Assembly: GCA_947503345.1 (NCBI GenBank)
Contig: CANNCW010000005.1
Span: forward strand, 1-64,000
Length of the DNA: 64,000 nucleotides
Origin: an uncultured Kangiella sp.
GTDB lineage: Bacteria > Pseudomonadota > Gammaproteobacteria > Enterobacterales > Kangiellaceae
Reading direction: 5' to 3'
The notes under the pieces are model-generated. The model saw only the letters and a list, made by a program, of their open reading frames with translations, was not told the origin of the DNA and searched no databases. Both the position numbers and the translations under genes were made by a program. Every line of letters starts with the position of its first letter. Within the stretch, counting starts at the first letter, position 1. Shown piece after piece: positions 48,670-59,458 of the stretch.

Positions 48670-49851
48670 CTATTTATCTCTTGGCATTATATTCTGCTTG
48701 GAATACCAGTTAGCAATATAATCCGCCGCATAAACATCAGCATTCTTTCGTAACTTCTGATGCCATTCCATAAATTTTTGCAATGTATATTCCCAACGCT
48801 CAGGTTCTGTATCAAGCCAAGCACGAATTTCACTAAAAAGTGCATCAGGCGTACATTCATCTTGTACCGCTTCTGGAACAATAGTTTCGCCGGTTAACAA
48901 GTTTGGTATTGAATAGGTATCAATAATTAATAGCTTTTTATAAATCCTGTAGCTAAGTCCACCAAAGCGATAAGCTACAACCATTGGACGCTTAATCAAC
49001 ATACCTTCTAAAGTTGCTGTACCGGAAGACATTAAAATCAATTCAGATGCTGCCATAGCAGTCCTAGATTGACCATCTATTAGCTTAATTGACGGTAACT
49101 CATCTGCCGCATCTATGGCTTTCTGAAACTGCTCTTTGCGGGCATCATTAGCCATCGGAGCAATAAACTTAATCTCTGGATAAAATTGTTTAACCAACTT
49201 TGTAGTATTTAAAAAGTCTTCTGCAAGATATTTGACTTCACTACCGCGTGAACCAGGCATGACACATATATAGCGAGTATTTTCATCTAAACCTAGGCTG
49301 GCTTTCGCTTCAGATTTATCAGTATACAAGGGGATTTCATCTGCAAGTGTATGTCCAACACAAGTGTTATCAATAAAGTGTTTATTATAAATTTCTTGCT
49401 CAAATGGAAATAAGCACAGCATCAAATCAACGGCTTTTTTAATTTTAAAAATTCGCTTCGGACGCCAAGCCCATACGGATGGACTAACATAATGAATAGT
49501 TTTAATCCCTACTAACTTTAGCTTTTGAGCAAGCCCAATATTAAACTCAGGAGCGTCGACTCCAATAAATAAATCAGGCGGATTCTTTCTCCAACGCCGA
49601 GCAAGTTCTCGCCGAATTTTTAATAATTCTGGTAAACGTTTTAAAATAGGAACAATCCCCATTACGGCAAGCTTATCCATGGGATAAAGAGAGCGACAGC
49701 CTTGAGCTTCCATAAGCTCTCCACCAATACCTTCAATCGAAGCTTCAGGATACTTTTTCTTGAGCTCGCGAATTAAACCTGCACCTAAAATATCGCCGGA
49801 AGATTCTCCGGCGACTATAGCAATTTTTTTAATTTGATAAGCTTCTTTCAT
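48670..49851 (-). CDS. lpxB: Lipid-A-disaccharide synthase
   Basis: Joins UDP-2,3-diacylglucosamine and 2,3-diacylglucosamine 1-phosphate into the lipid A disaccharide at the inner membrane. A 393-residue GT19 glycosyltransferase with the N-terminal [13 protein letters not shown], then [32 protein letters not shown] and the nucleotide-binding [14 protein letters not shown] and [11 protein letters not shown]. It follows lpxA after 20 bases. Confidence 0.96.
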   Translation of the reverse strand: MKEAYQIKKIAIVAGESSGDILGAGLIRELKKKYPEASIEGIGGELMEAQGCRSLYPMDKLAVMGIVPILKRLPELLKIRRELARRWRKNPPDLFIGVDAPEFNIGLAQKLKLVGIKTIHYVSPSVWAWRPKRIFKIKKAVDLMLCLFPFEQEIYNKHFIDNTCVGHTLADEIPLYTDKSEAKASLGLDENTRYICVMPGSRGSEVKYLAEDFLNTTKLVKQFYPEIKFIAPMANDARKEQFQKAIDAADELPSIKLIDGQSRTAMAASELILMSSGTATLEGMLIKRPMVVAYRFGGLSYRIYKKLLIIDTYSIPNLLTGETIVPEAVQDECTPDALFSEIRAWLDTEPERWEYTLQKFMEWHQKLRKNADVYAADYIANWYSKQNIMPRDK

Positions 49852-49871
49852 GGCTAGCTAATTGACCACCA

Positions 49872-50630
49872 TTATCGAAGAATTCCGCGACTAGCATTTT
49901 TCAAAAAACTAATCATGTCATTAACACTTTTATCTTCAAGCTTAGAAATTTCTTCTATGGCCTCGTCTATTTTTAATGATTTTCTATATATCGCTCGGTA
50001 AGCTTTCTTTAAGTCACTAATAGCTTCGGCGCTAAAACCACGACGCTTTAAACCTTCGCTATTAAGCCCATAAGGCGCATTTTCAGCCACCAAAATAAAT
50101 GGAGGAATATCTTTAGATATAGCACAATCCATACCAATAAAAGCATGAGCGCCAATCTTACAAAACTGATGAACTTTAGCAAAACCCGATAAGATCACAT
50201 GGTCACCAACTCCAACATGCCCTGCTAAAGTAGCGTTGTTAGACATGATAATATTGTCGCCCAAAATACAATCGTGGGCTATATGAGTATAGGCCATGAA
50301 CCAGCCATTGTTGCCAATTCGAGTTTCAGATTTGTCTTGAGTGGTTCCGCGATGAACTGTGCAGCATTCACGAAAAACATTACCATCACCAATAATAGTT
50401 TTAGTCGGCTCGCCAGCGTATTTTTTATCCTGGTTTTCTTCACCAATGGATGAGAATTGGAAAAAACGATTATTCTTGCCTATCTCAGTGTAATCACCAA
50501 TAACTACGTGTGGTCCAACATTTGTTCCTTCACCAATATGGACATTTTTGCCGATAATAGAATAAGGACCAATGGTTACTCCATCAGCAATTTTAGCAGT
50601 TTCATGAATAATAGCGGTAGAATGAATCAT
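49872..50630 (-). CDS. lpxA: UDP-N-acetylglucosamine acyltransferase
   Basis: First step of lipid A synthesis. 252 residues with a left-handed beta-helix of hexapeptide repeats (for example DGVTIGPYSIIG and GDYTEIG), the catalytic histidine region THIAHDCILGDN, NATLAGHVGVGD and a helical C-terminal cap. The frame opens at a TTG four codons upstream, but the ATG at 50630 follows GGATGAG and gives the family start MIHSTAIIHETAKI. It lies 14 bases after fabZ. Confidence 0.95.
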   Translation of the reverse strand: MIHSTAIIHETAKIADGVTIGPYSIIGKNVHIGEGTNVGPHVVIGDYTEIGKNNRFFQFSSIGEENQDKKYAGEPTKTIIGDGNVFRECCTVHRGTTQDKSETRIGNNGWFMAYTHIAHDCILGDNIIMSNNATLAGHVGVGDHVILSGFAKVHQFCKIGAHAFIGMDCAISKDIPPFILVAENAPYGLNSEGLKRRGFSAEAISDLKKAYRAIYRKSLKIDEAIEEISKLEDKSVNDMISFLKNASRGILR

Positions 50631-50644
50631 AATCTCATCCAAAA

Positions 50645-51109
50645 CTAAACGTCGGATTTAGCGCACATTAAGTCTGCAGAACAAACCACTTTGCCATCAA
50701 CTTCAGCTTTTGCTTCAAAACGCCATAAATTGCGTTTTCTTTTTAATAACTTGACGGTCATGACTAATTGATCACCTGGCTCTACTGGTTTTTTAAAACG
50801 AGCATTATCAATCCCTGCAAAATAATATAATGAATCTTCTGTTGGTAAATCTTCCATTGTTTTAAATGATAGAATCCCTGTGGCTTGTGCTAATGCTTCT
50901 AACATCAATACTCCAGGAAACACTGGTCTATGCGGGAAGTGTCCTGGGAAAAAAGGCTCGTTAACAGTAACATTCTTAATAGCGGTTAGACTCTCGCCTA
51001 CTTTATAATCAACCACTCGATCAATTAATAAAAAAGGATAGCGATGTGGCAAATGCTTCATCACTTCGTAAATATCCATCGAATTCATTACTGTATTTTC
51101 AGTAGTCAT
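50645..51109 (-). CDS. fabZ: 3-hydroxyacyl-[acyl-carrier-protein] dehydratase FabZ
   Basis: Hot-dog fold dehydratase (154 residues) of fatty acid elongation. It has the active-site histidine in [19 protein letters not shown] and the glutamate in the same block ([12 protein letters not shown]). It also shows [13 protein letters not shown] near the N terminus. It competes with LpxA and LpxD for hydroxyacyl-ACP, which makes sense of its place between lpxD and lpxA. Gap to lpxD is one base, to lpxA 14 bases. Confidence 0.96.
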   Translation of the reverse strand: MTTENTVMNSMDIYEVMKHLPHRYPFLLIDRVVDYKVGESLTAIKNVTVNEPFFPGHFPHRPVFPGVLMLEALAQATGILSFKTMEDLPTEDSLYYFAGIDNARFKKPVEPGDQLVMTVKLLKRKRNLWRFEAKAEVDGKVVCSADLMCAKSDV

Positions 51110-51110
51110 C

Positions 51111-52175
51111 TTATTTCTCTTTATCTTCTTTAGTATCTTTGAGCTCTTTTAGCTCTTTACCTATAGATTTCAGTTTACGCCACATGTCATCTAGCTGTCT
51201 AAAGCGAATGGTGCTTTTTTGCCAATCACGATTCGTTTGAAAAGTGGTTGCAGATGAATAAGCCCCTGCTTTAGTAATAGATTTATTGACAAAGGTACAA
51301 GCTGTAATATGCACCTTATCACAAATATCTAAATGACCAATTATACTGACCCGACCTGCAATCGTGCAATTCGCACCAACTTTAGTGCTTCCAGCAATTG
51401 CGCTGCAACCAGCAATTGCAGTATTTTCACCTATCTGAACATTATGAGCAATATGTATATGATTGTCTAAAATAACGCCATCACTTATTACCGTATTATC
51501 TAAAGCTCCACGGTCAATCGCAGTATGAGCTCCAACCTCAACATTATTACCGATAATTACAGTTCCAGTTTGTGGAATTTTAATCCAAGAACCTTTTTCG
51601 TTGGCATAACCAAAACCATCACTACCAATAACAGCATTAGCATGAACAATGCAGTTATTACCAATTTGAACATTGTAATAGATACTAGTATTGGGATAAA
51701 TTCGACACCCAGTACCAATTTTTACACCTTCAGCTAGAACGGTTCCAGCTTCGATAATACTGTTATCACCAATTTGTACATTCTCAGCTATTGAAACAAA
51801 ATCACCTATAAAAACATTTTTACCTATGACAGCTGATGGAGATATAGATGATTTTTCGCTAATTATAGCTATGGGCTTAGGCGTTGAGTCAAGCAATTGT
51901 GAGACTTTAGCAAAGGCTAAATAGGGGTCATTAACGATCAACAAAGCTCCGTCATAGTTACTGACGATACTTTGCCTATATTCAGGCTTAATAATTAGCG
52001 CAGAGCATTTAGTTGCTGATACTAATTCCAAATACTTCGCATCATTGATAAAACTAATACTATTAACATTTGCTCTATCTAACGGCAAAACCGCAGTGAT
52101 TTCGCACTGCGGTTCGCCAATAAGCTCAGCATCTAAATACTGAGCAATATCTTGAAGAGACTTACTCAAAAGCAC
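51111..52175 (-). CDS. lpxD: UDP-3-O-(3-hydroxymyristoyl)glucosamine N-acyltransferase
   Basis: Third step of lipid A synthesis. A 354-residue protein with the N-terminal uridine-binding domain ([18 protein letters not shown]) and the hexapeptide-repeat helix ([20 protein letters not shown]). The catalytic histidine region is [22 protein letters not shown]-terminal helix rich in Lys and Glu ends at KEDKEK and is slightly longer than in E. coli. It follows skp after 11 bases. Confidence 0.96.
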   Translation of the reverse strand: MLLSKSLQDIAQYLDAELIGEPQCEITAVLPLDRANVNSISFINDAKYLELVSATKCSALIIKPEYRQSIVSNYDGALLIVNDPYLAFAKVSQLLDSTPKPIAIISEKSSISPSAVIGKNVFIGDFVSIAENVQIGDNSIIEAGTVLAEGVKIGTGCRIYPNTSIYYNVQIGNNCIVHANAVIGSDGFGYANEKGSWIKIPQTGTVIIGNNVEVGAHTAIDRGALDNTVISDGVILDNHIHIAHNVQIGENTAIAGCSAIAGSTKVGANCTIAGRVSIIGHLDICDKVHITACTFVNKSITKAGAYSSATTFQTNRDWQKSTIRFRQLDDMWRKLKSIGKELKELKDTKEDKEK

Positions 52176-52186
52176 TCCTAAAGGAA

Positions 52187-52693
52187 TTACTTCTTCAACT
52201 CAGCTAAAACTTGCTCAGTAATATCAGGAATAGAAACATCTACAAACACAGCTGCTTGTTGTTTAATTACCAAATTAAATCCACCGCGAATAGACACAGC
52301 GTCAATTGCCTTTTTGATTTGTTCGCCCAATTTCTTCTGTTCTGCTCTAGTGGCACGCTCCATATCTTCTTTTAAATTGTTATCCTTTAATTGAAGATCA
52401 GCATATTTCTTATCTAGATCTCTTTTTTTAGAGGTTATTTGCGTTTCTGACATTGTTGTTGCATTTTTAACTAAAGAATCTCGTTCTTTTTGTAGACTTT
52501 CTACTAACCTCTTTAGTTCATTCTGCCTCCCAGTAAACTGCGATTGTAAACGTTGTTTTACAACATCATTCTGTGGAGCTTTTGCTAAGATATAATTAGC
52601 ATTCAAAGTAGCAATTTTGGTTTCAGCCATCACAGCAAATGATGATGCAGTTAGTAAAAGCGCTACTGTTAATTTCATTAAAATGTTATTCAA
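52187..52693 (-). CDS. skp: Periplasmic chaperone Skp (OmpH family)
   Basis: Trimeric chaperone that carries unfolded outer-membrane proteins to BamA. The 168-residue protein has a signal peptide (TVALLLTASSFAVMAE), a short beta strand (KIATLNANYILAKAP) and two long charged helices forming the tentacles (KRDLDKKYADLQLKDNNLKE), then a closing strand (GGFNLVIKQQAAVFVD). The start is TTG at 52693: AGGAG lies seven bases upstream of it, whereas the ATG five codons later is about 22 bases from that site. The rare start may limit its dose relative to bamA, 21 bases upstream. Confidence 0.92.
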   Translation of the reverse strand: MNNILMKLTVALLLTASSFAVMAETKIATLNANYILAKAPQNDVVKQRLQSQFTGRQNELKRLVESLQKERDSLVKNATTMSETQITSKKRDLDKKYADLQLKDNNLKEDMERATRAEQKKLGEQIKKAIDAVSIRGGFNLVIKQQAAVFVDVSIPDITEQVLAELKK

Positions 52694-52714
52694 AATGGAT
52701 CTCCTAAATCTTGT

Positions 52715-55198
52715 TTAAAAAGTTTGTCCGATACTAAAAGTGAATGTTTTAGTATCGTCATAAAAGTCGCTCTTAATTGGTTGAGCAAAACTAAATGATA
52801 ATGGCCCTAATGGAGACCACCACTGTATAGATATACCTGCACTAACCCTATAATTACTTGCTTCTGAAAAGTCTGGTACTGATTCAAATAAAGTCGAACT
52901 TCTATTATTAATAATATCTAAGCCATCGAATCTATTAACATTAAACTTTGAATCCCAAATATTACCAGCATCAACAAAAAAGCTTGTTCGAACATTTTTA
53001 TTATCTGTAAGCATTGGAGGAAAAATCAGCTCAATTGTAGCTGTAGCTAACGAATCCCCGCCAACAGAGTAATTACCAACAGTTACAGAACCAATTTCAG
53101 AAGGCAATCCAATATTACCAGTACCAGAGCCCGGGAATGGAGGAGGAACAGTCGTTGTTGAAGGGAATATATTTATATTTCTTGGGCCTATAGTATTTTG
53201 TTCAAAACCTCTAAGTCCAGTGGCCCCACTAGAATAAAAATTCTTAAAATAAGGTAACCTTTCTGTATCACCTAAACCAGCTCCGTAACCTAAGTTTGCT
53301 CTGAATGAGAAAATCCAATCAGAACTATCACTTATCGGGATATAATGCTTATAGTTATAATTTGCTTTATAATATTCAGTATCTCCTATAGGAGTCCCCA
53401 CTTCCAAACCTAAACTATGCGAAAACCCCCGAGTTGGAAATAAACTTTTATTTAACTGATTGTAATTCCAACCAATATTAAAGGCCAAATTTGTAAAGTC
53501 TAGTTCAGGCTCAGTCAGTAAATCTTGATTAAAACTCTCAAAAAACTCTAACACTCTCAAATCAAATGAACCTGGGGCCTTTAAAGTATTATCCTGGTAA
53601 GATAAACCATAGTTAATACCGCTAAACTCACCAAGGGGATAGAACAAACCTAAATTTAACCCTAAAGTATCTAGGCTTTGTCCAGTAAAAATATTAAGTT
53701 TTTCATAATCTGTTTCATTGTAAGACAAACTTGCTGATAGACCAGCTCCGTCCTTGAAAAAATATGGCTCTGAGTAGCTCATATTAATTGATTTTTGAGC
53801 TTTATTTATCGATATCCCAAGTCCAACATTCTTTCCTTCACCCAAAAAGTTATTGTGAGATATGTTACCTTGCAAAGACAATCCAAATCTTTCGTTGTAA
53901 CCTAAGCTACCACTTATTTGAGCGGCTCCTCTTTCTTTAATTTCGTAAATCAAATCTAATTTATCTTCAGAAGTTTCAGACTTTTTATTTGTTATTTTAA
54001 CATCTTCAATAAACGGTATTCTTTGCAAGCGTAATTTAGAGCGCTCAATTAATTTTGAAGATACAGGCTCTCCTTCTTTAAGTCTTAACTCTCTCCTGAA
54101 AACATTTTCATCAGTATCAGAAGAGCCTAAAAAAACTATATTATTTAAATAGTATCTTTCACCAGGATTTATTGCCACCGTCAGTGCAACTTCATTCGTA
54201 TCTTCTGACTTTTCTGGAATAGTTCTTACTTGGGCATAGGTATAACCAAAAAAACCTAAATATTCTTGAATTTGTTCTTGATAAAACTTTGTGACTGCTT
54301 CTGAATAATAATCACCAGATTCAACAGGAATCAAAGCTAGGATGCTTTCTGAGTCTATTTTCAAATCCCCAACTAATTTAACATCACTAACACGATACTT
54401 TTCACCTTCCTGGACTTTAAGACCTATATAAATTTCTTTTAAATCATCGGAAAGGGAAATGGCAGAACTAATAACTTTGAAATCTAAATAGCCTCGGTCT
54501 CTGTAATATGACTCTAATGTTTCTATATCATCATCTAACTGCTCTTTAGAGTATTTATTATCATTAGTAATCCAAGAGAATAAATCTCCGGAAGTTGATT
54601 CTAACTGACCCAAAAGCTCTTCATCACCAAAGATATCATTCCCAATAATATTTATGTTTCTTATTAGAGAGCGCCCACCTTCTTTTACAATAACATTCAG
54701 GTTTACTCTGTTTCTGGACAGTTCAACTAATTTAGTTTCAATATCAACTTCATACTGACCATTTGAAAAGTATTGCGATGTGATTTCTTGTTTAATTTTA
54801 TCTAGAACAAATTGGTTAAGTGGTTCTTTTTCTACAACTCCAGAATACTCCAACCCACTCATTATTTGTTCTGTTTTAAGTACTTTATTGCCAACGATAG
54901 ATATTCTAGATATTACAGGTCTCTCAGCAACACTTATCTTTAAAATATTCCCTTCTTTCTCTAGCTTAACAAAGTCAAAGTTGCCGGTTTTATATAAGGC
55001 TCGTATTACATTCGGTACACGGGCATCATCTAGTGTTTCGCCTACGCGAATTGGTAAGGCTGTGAAGAAGGTGCCAAGCTCAACGCGTTGCAATCCTTCC
55101 ACTTGAATATCTTCAACTACAAAGGTTTCAACGGCGTGCGTTTTTGCTACTGCCAGAGAGAGGGCTAAAACTGTTAATGTTTTTGTTATAAAGCGCAT
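52715..55198 (-). CDS. bamA: Outer membrane protein assembly factor BamA
   Basis: Core of the BAM complex that inserts beta-barrel proteins. The 827-residue protein has a signal peptide (TVLALSLAVAKTHA) and five POTRA domains (about 25-430; POTRA1 begins FVVEDIQVEGLQRVELG). A 16-strand barrel follows, with the conserved loop 6 motif GLRGFE (Arg in the lumen) and the terminal strand ending FSFAQPIKSD...FSIGQTF with C-terminal Phe. Its partner BamD is encoded at 7.5 kb. It lies 10 bases after rseP, so synthesis of the barrel machine and of its chaperone Skp is linked. Confidence 0.96.
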   Translation of the reverse strand: MRFITKTLTVLALSLAVAKTHAVETFVVEDIQVEGLQRVELGTFFTALPIRVGETLDDARVPNVIRALYKTGNFDFVKLEKEGNILKISVAERPVISRISIVGNKVLKTEQIMSGLEYSGVVEKEPLNQFVLDKIKQEITSQYFSNGQYEVDIETKLVELSRNRVNLNVIVKEGGRSLIRNINIIGNDIFGDEELLGQLESTSGDLFSWITNDNKYSKEQLDDDIETLESYYRDRGYLDFKVISSAISLSDDLKEIYIGLKVQEGEKYRVSDVKLVGDLKIDSESILALIPVESGDYYSEAVTKFYQEQIQEYLGFFGYTYAQVRTIPEKSEDTNEVALTVAINPGERYYLNNIVFLGSSDTDENVFRRELRLKEGEPVSSKLIERSKLRLQRIPFIEDVKITNKKSETSEDKLDLIYEIKERGAAQISGSLGYNERFGLSLQGNISHNNFLGEGKNVGLGISINKAQKSINMSYSEPYFFKDGAGLSASLSYNETDYEKLNIFTGQSLDTLGLNLGLFYPLGEFSGINYGLSYQDNTLKAPGSFDLRVLEFFESFNQDLLTEPELDFTNLAFNIGWNYNQLNKSLFPTRGFSHSLGLEVGTPIGDTEYYKANYNYKHYIPISDSSDWIFSFRANLGYGAGLGDTERLPYFKNFYSSGATGLRGFEQNTIGPRNINIFPSTTTVPPPFPGSGTGNIGLPSEIGSVTVGNYSVGGDSLATATIELIFPPMLTDNKNVRTSFFVDAGNIWDSKFNVNRFDGLDIINNRSSTLFESVPDFSEASNYRVSAGISIQWWSPLGPLSFSFAQPIKSDFYDDTKTFTFSIGQTF

Positions 55199-55208
55199 TA
55201 ATAATACT

Positions 55209-56546
55209 CTAAATAGTTCGATTTATGTCGTTGTAAAGTGCAATCGCCATGATTGTCAGCAGTAATATGATGCCTATTCGCATACCAAGTTCCATAATTT
55301 TTTCAGAAACTGGCTTTCCGCGCACTAATTCGGCCAAATAGTACATTAAATGACCGCCATCCAGCATCGGAATAGGTAATAAATTCACGAATCCAAGATT
55401 GACGCTTATCATAGCGAGATAGAACAAGAATGCAACCATTCCGGCTTGCACAACTTGACCTGCTCCTTGAGCGATTCCTACTGGCCCGCCAAGGTTCTTT
55501 ATAGATAGTTTACCTGTTATTAGTTTACCGATAAAACTGGTTATTCGATTTAGCATAGTCCAGGTTTCTTCTGAACCTTTTTGCAACGCCTCAAATAGAC
55601 CATACTCAATGGTTGTATACTTATTAAAATAACGTGGAGAAATCCCAATTAAGTATCGACTTTGACCATTTATATCTTCGATTTTCGGGTTGATATTGGC
55701 TTTTGCCTCATACCCATCTCGCTTATAGGTAAGAGCTAAACTTTTCCCTTTATTGCTAGACATGAAGTCCTGTATATCATCCCACGTTTTGATAGGCTGA
55801 TCATTTAAGGCAATGACCGCATCACCAACTTTTAAACCTGCTTTCGATGCCGATGAATTTTCAGATATATAACCAATGGTACCTCCTGAATAAGCTCTGC
55901 TAAAACTAACACCCAAGCTATCAAAAATAGTACCTTTATCAGGTTCTTGCCAGTTAGCTACATCTAAATAAACAGTTTTAATTGACTCGCCATCAGGGAT
56001 TATCTCTATCGCAACTTTTTCTTTATTACCAACCTCATCAACCAATGCGTATACAAAATCTTCAATATGACGAACTTTCTGTCCATTAACCGAAAGAATT
56101 TCACTGTTTTCAGGGATGCCTGATTGATGTGCTATTGAGCCTACTTCTACTTCTGAGATGAATGCTTTGCTAACATTTACTCCCATCATATAAACCCCAG
56201 CATAAACCAATATCGCCAATAAGAAGTTCGCCATTGGGCCTGCTAGTACAATTAGGATTCTTTTCCAAACTGGGGCTCGATTAAACGCGTAAGGTAGATC
56301 TTCTGGGGCGACATTGCCTTCACGTTCATCAACAAACTTTACATAACCACCCAGCGGTATTGGTGCTACTGCGAATTCTGTTCCTTCTTTGTTGAATTTG
56401 CTCCAAAAAGGTTTACCAAAGCCAACCGAAAAACGTAGCGCTTTAACCCCTAGTTTTTTAGCAACCCAATAGTGCCCCCACTCATGGAAAGTCACTAAGA
56501 TCCCAAGAAGAATAAATAATCCGAAAATACTATAGAAAAAATCCAA
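55209..56546 (-). CDS. rseP: Site-2 intramembrane zinc protease RseP
   Basis: Cuts anti-sigma factors such as RseA in the envelope stress response. 445 residues with the zinc motif HEWGH (21-25) in the first membrane helix and two PDZ domains (about 115-295; SEVEVGSIAHQSGIPENSEI and GLKVGDAVIALNDQPI). The third catalytic block NLLPIPMLDGGHL is in a later helix. Position between dxr and bamA is the usual one. No rseA or rpoE is in this window. Confidence 0.95.
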   Translation of the reverse strand: MDFFYSIFGLFILLGILVTFHEWGHYWVAKKLGVKALRFSVGFGKPFWSKFNKEGTEFAVAPIPLGGYVKFVDEREGNVAPEDLPYAFNRAPVWKRILIVLAGPMANFLLAILVYAGVYMMGVNVSKAFISEVEVGSIAHQSGIPENSEILSVNGQKVRHIEDFVYALVDEVGNKEKVAIEIIPDGESIKTVYLDVANWQEPDKGTIFDSLGVSFSRAYSGGTIGYISENSSASKAGLKVGDAVIALNDQPIKTWDDIQDFMSSNKGKSLALTYKRDGYEAKANINPKIEDINGQSRYLIGISPRYFNKYTTIEYGLFEALQKGSEETWTMLNRITSFIGKLITGKLSIKNLGGPVGIAQGAGQVVQAGMVAFLFYLAMISVNLGFVNLLPIPMLDGGHLMYYLAELVRGKPVSEKIMELGMRIGIILLLTIMAIALYNDINRTI

Positions 56547-56549
56547 CGT

Positions 56550-57740
56550 TTATAACTCACTTATAATTTTTTGTGCTAGCTGACGTGACTCTTTATCAGC
56601 TGTTAATACTGCCTCTAAATCTGCCACTTCAGCATACTCGGTTTGACTTAACACTTGCTGAATAACTTCTGCTATTTGAGTAAAACCAATCTGTTCATCT
56701 AAAAATGCTTCCACCGCAATTTCATTTGCCGCATTCAAAGTCGTAGGCATATTACCGCCTTTAGCAATGGAGTCTACCGCCAATTTTAAGCAAGGATAAC
56801 GCTCAAAGCAGGGTTTATCGAAAGTAAGTTGACTAATTTGCATAAAGTCTAACGGCGCAACACCTGCATCAACTCGCTGTGGAAATGCTAAGGCATGGGC
56901 AATTGGTGTTCGCATATCTGGGTTACCCATTTGCGAAATCACAGAGCCATCTTTATAGCGCACCATCGAATGAATAATACTTTGTGGGTGTAACAAAACT
57001 TCGATATCAGCAGGTTTAACGTCAAACATCCAACAAGCCTCAATCAACTCCAAACCTTTATTCATCATGGTCGCTGAGTCTACAGAAATTTTACGCCCCA
57101 TATCCCAATTCGGGTGGGCACAAGCTTCTTCAGGTGTAATTGAGGAAAATTCGTTTAAAGGTTTATTTAAAAATGGGCCGCCAGATCCAGTGAGTACGAT
57201 ATTTTCAATACCACAAGACTTTATACCATCAGTAACAAAATGCTCAGGTAAAGATTGGAAGATCGCATTATGCTCACTATCAATCGGTAGCAAAGTAGCA
57301 TCAGAATCCTTCACTGCTTGCATAAAAATTGAACCAGACATCACCAATGCTTCTTTATTCGCTAAAAGCACTTTTTTGCTCGCTTTCACAGCGGCCAAAG
57401 TTGGTAACAAACCAGCAGCACCCACTATCGCTGCCATCACGGTATCAACATCAGAATGGCTAGCCACAATTTCCAAATCTTCAACAGAAGATAGAACCTG
57501 CGTATCCAATCCATGGTTAGCTAAAATCTCTTGAAGAGACTCAGCTTTTTGCCTATCTGTAATCACAGCAAATTTCGGCTGAAACTTTAAACACTGCTCG
57601 GTTAACAACTGCAGATTACGATGCGCGGTTAAAGCAAAAACTTGATACTTATCAGGATGGCGCGCAATAACATCAAGGGTATTCACCCCAATGGAGCCTG
57701 TCGCTCCTAACACCGTTATGCGCTCGAAAGAATGATTCAT
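56550..57740 (-). CDS. dxr: 1-deoxy-D-xylulose 5-phosphate reductoisomerase
   Basis: Second step of the MEP isoprenoid pathway. 396 residues with the NADPH-binding LGATGSIGVNTLDVI near the N terminus, LANKEALVMSG, and the metal and substrate residues in LPIDSEHNAIFQ. The flexible loop is in HPNWDMGRKISVDSATMMNK. The pathway leads to undecaprenyl phosphate through UppS encoded 1.7 kb upstream. Gap of 3 bases to rseP and 5 to cdsA indicates one transcript. Confidence 0.96.
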   Translation of the reverse strand: MNHSFERITVLGATGSIGVNTLDVIARHPDKYQVFALTAHRNLQLLTEQCLKFQPKFAVITDRQKAESLQEILANHGLDTQVLSSVEDLEIVASHSDVDTVMAAIVGAAGLLPTLAAVKASKKVLLANKEALVMSGSIFMQAVKDSDATLLPIDSEHNAIFQSLPEHFVTDGIKSCGIENIVLTGSGGPFLNKPLNEFSSITPEEACAHPNWDMGRKISVDSATMMNKGLELIEACWMFDVKPADIEVLLHPQSIIHSMVRYKDGSVISQMGNPDMRTPIAHALAFPQRVDAGVAPLDFMQISQLTFDKPCFERYPCLKLAVDSIAKGGNMPTTLNAANEIAVEAFLDEQIGFTQIAEVIQQVLSQTEYAEVADLEAVLTADKESRQLAQKIISEL

Positions 57741-57745
57741 ATTGC

Positions 57746-58645
57746 TTAGAAACCGCCCTTAAGCAAAAGTAATAAAATCACAAAAAATGGCGCCACAGAA
57801 AGCGTGCTATCTAAGCGGTCTAAAATACCGCCGTGACCCGGTAAAATATTACTGGTGTCTTTAACTTTTGCTTGGCGCTTCAACATAGAAACAAATAAAT
57901 CACCAATTACCGAAACGATTCCCAAAATTAAAACAAACGGAACAAAGAATTTAAGAGGTAACGGCATTCCGATATAAGTTGCTAATCCATAAGCTACCAT
58001 TAACGATAAAATCAAACCGCCAAAAAAACCTTCCCAAGTTTTATTAGGACTGACCACGGGCGAAAGTTTGTGCTTACCAAAAGTTTTACCCGCAAAATAA
58101 GCACCGACATCTGCACCCCAAATAATAAGGAACATCAGCAGTAACAAAAAGCCACCATAATTAGCATCAGTTTCATATTGACTGGAACGGATCATCACCA
58201 CCGCTAACCAAGCTGAGGCTAACATTACCCAGCCAAATAACATTCTTAAGGCTGCGCCACGAGTCCAAAGTTTGGTGCCTTTTGGGAACATTAATACCAA
58301 GACAAATGCCAGCACCCACAATAGAGCACCCACCATTAAAGCTTTAAAAGGGTAAAAATCTAACAGACCGATACCTGCTTTTTGCAGAAAGATATGATTT
58401 GGACTTTCATAAAAACCCATATCAAATAATTGATAACAGAAGAATCCAACAATGGCCAAAGCACCTGCGACAAAGCCATACTTCACAATGGCACTGTTAG
58501 TCTCTAACAATCCAGACCATTCCCATGCCAATAACGCAAAAACTGCCACAAGAATAAATGAAAAGTTTTGCAGCGAAGGATAAAACAAGAAGACAATTGC
58601 CAATGGCAATAATAACAATGCGGTAATAATTCTTTGTTTTAACAT
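57746..58645 (-). CDS. cdsA: Phosphatidate cytidylyltransferase
   Basis: Makes CDP-diacylglycerol, the precursor used by PssA at the left end of the window. The 299-residue protein has about eight hydrophobic helices and the CdsA signature near the C terminus: GDLFVSMLKRQAKVKDTSN followed by LPGHGGILDRLDS. SPNKTWEGFFGG lies in the preceding loop. It lies between uppS (29-base gap) and dxr. Confidence 0.96.
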   Translation of the reverse strand: MLKQRIITALLLLPLAIVFLFYPSLQNFSFILVAVFALLAWEWSGLLETNSAIVKYGFVAGALAIVGFFCYQLFDMGFYESPNHIFLQKAGIGLLDFYPFKALMVGALLWVLAFVLVLMFPKGTKLWTRGAALRMLFGWVMLASAWLAVVMIRSSQYETDANYGGFLLLLMFLIIWGADVGAYFAGKTFGKHKLSPVVSPNKTWEGFFGGLILSLMVAYGLATYIGMPLPLKFFVPFVLILGIVSVIGDLFVSMLKRQAKVKDTSNILPGHGGILDRLDSTLSVAPFFVILLLLLKGGF

Positions 58646-58674
58646 TTTATTTTCCTATCTCAATTATCCTGTTA

Positions 58675-59394
58675 TTAGCTAATCTGCTCGCCAGTTTGCC
58701 CAAAACGTCTTTGACGTTTAGCAAAATCATCAATCGCAACTTGCAATTCAGCGCCATCAAAATCAGGCCATAAGGCATCGCTAAAATACAACTCTGAATA
58801 AGCAGTTTGCCATAATAAGAAATTACTAATGCGCTGCTCACCACCCGTTCGGATCATCAAGTCAGGTTCAGCAATCCCCGCGGTTACCAAGTGCTCAGAC
58901 AACATTTCTTCAGTAATCTCAGTCACGCCAGCTTGCGCTAATTGAGTCGCCGCTTGCGCCACATCCCACCGACCGCCGTAATTGGCTGCGATTTGTAATA
59001 ACAAACCATCATTATCTTTGGTCAAATCTTCGGCTTTATCAATGGCTTTTTGTAAGCGCTTATCAAAACCCGATTTATCACCAATAATGGTTAACTTTAC
59101 ATTATTCTTATGTAATTTTTTCGATTCATTTTTCAAACTGGTGGCGAATAAATCCATCAAAAAACTGACTTCATCCTGCGGGCGCTTCCAATTCTCACTA
59201 GAAAAAGCAAACAAGGTTAAAACCTTAATCCCCTGCTCACCACAATACTCCGCCATTTCACGAGCACGCTCCATTCCAGCCTTATGCCCCATCACGCGCT
59301 TCTTGCCACGCTTCTGCGCCCAGCGACCATTACCATCCATAATGATAGCAATATGCTGTAAATTCTCAGGAATGTAAGGCTTTGATTCGCTCAT
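58675..59394 (-). CDS. uppS: Undecaprenyl diphosphate synthase
   Basis: Cis-prenyltransferase making the lipid carrier for peptidoglycan and O-antigen. 239 residues with the catalytic Asp20 in [13 protein letters not shown], then [24 protein letters not shown] and the C-terminal [20 protein letters not shown] and ELYFSD. It is separated from frr by a 189-base gap filled by a palindromic repeat and a GC-rich hairpin. Confidence 0.97.
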   Translation of the reverse strand: MSESKPYIPENLQHIAIIMDGNGRWAQKRGKKRVMGHKAGMERAREMAEYCGEQGIKVLTLFAFSSENWKRPQDEVSFLMDLFATSLKNESKKLHKNNVKLTIIGDKSGFDKRLQKAIDKAEDLTKDNDGLLLQIAANYGGRWDVAQAATQLAQAGVTEITEEMLSEHLVTAGIAEPDLMIRTGGEQRISNFLLWQTAYSELYFSDALWPDFDGAELQVAIDDFAKRQRRFGQTGEQIS

Positions 59395-59428
59395 GATTTA
59401 ATATTCAATATCTTATAAATACAATAAA

Positions 59429-59446
59429 GCCGCGACTCTCCGCGGC
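59429..59446 (-). terminator. GC-rich hairpin between frr and uppS
   Basis: GCCGCG / CGCGGC (59429-59434 and 59441-59446) with a 6-base loop. On the minus strand it is followed by TTTATTGTATT, a weak terminator tail. It could partly end the pyrH-frr transcript before uppS. Confidence 0.45.
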
Positions 59447-59458
59447 CATTTCGGCACC

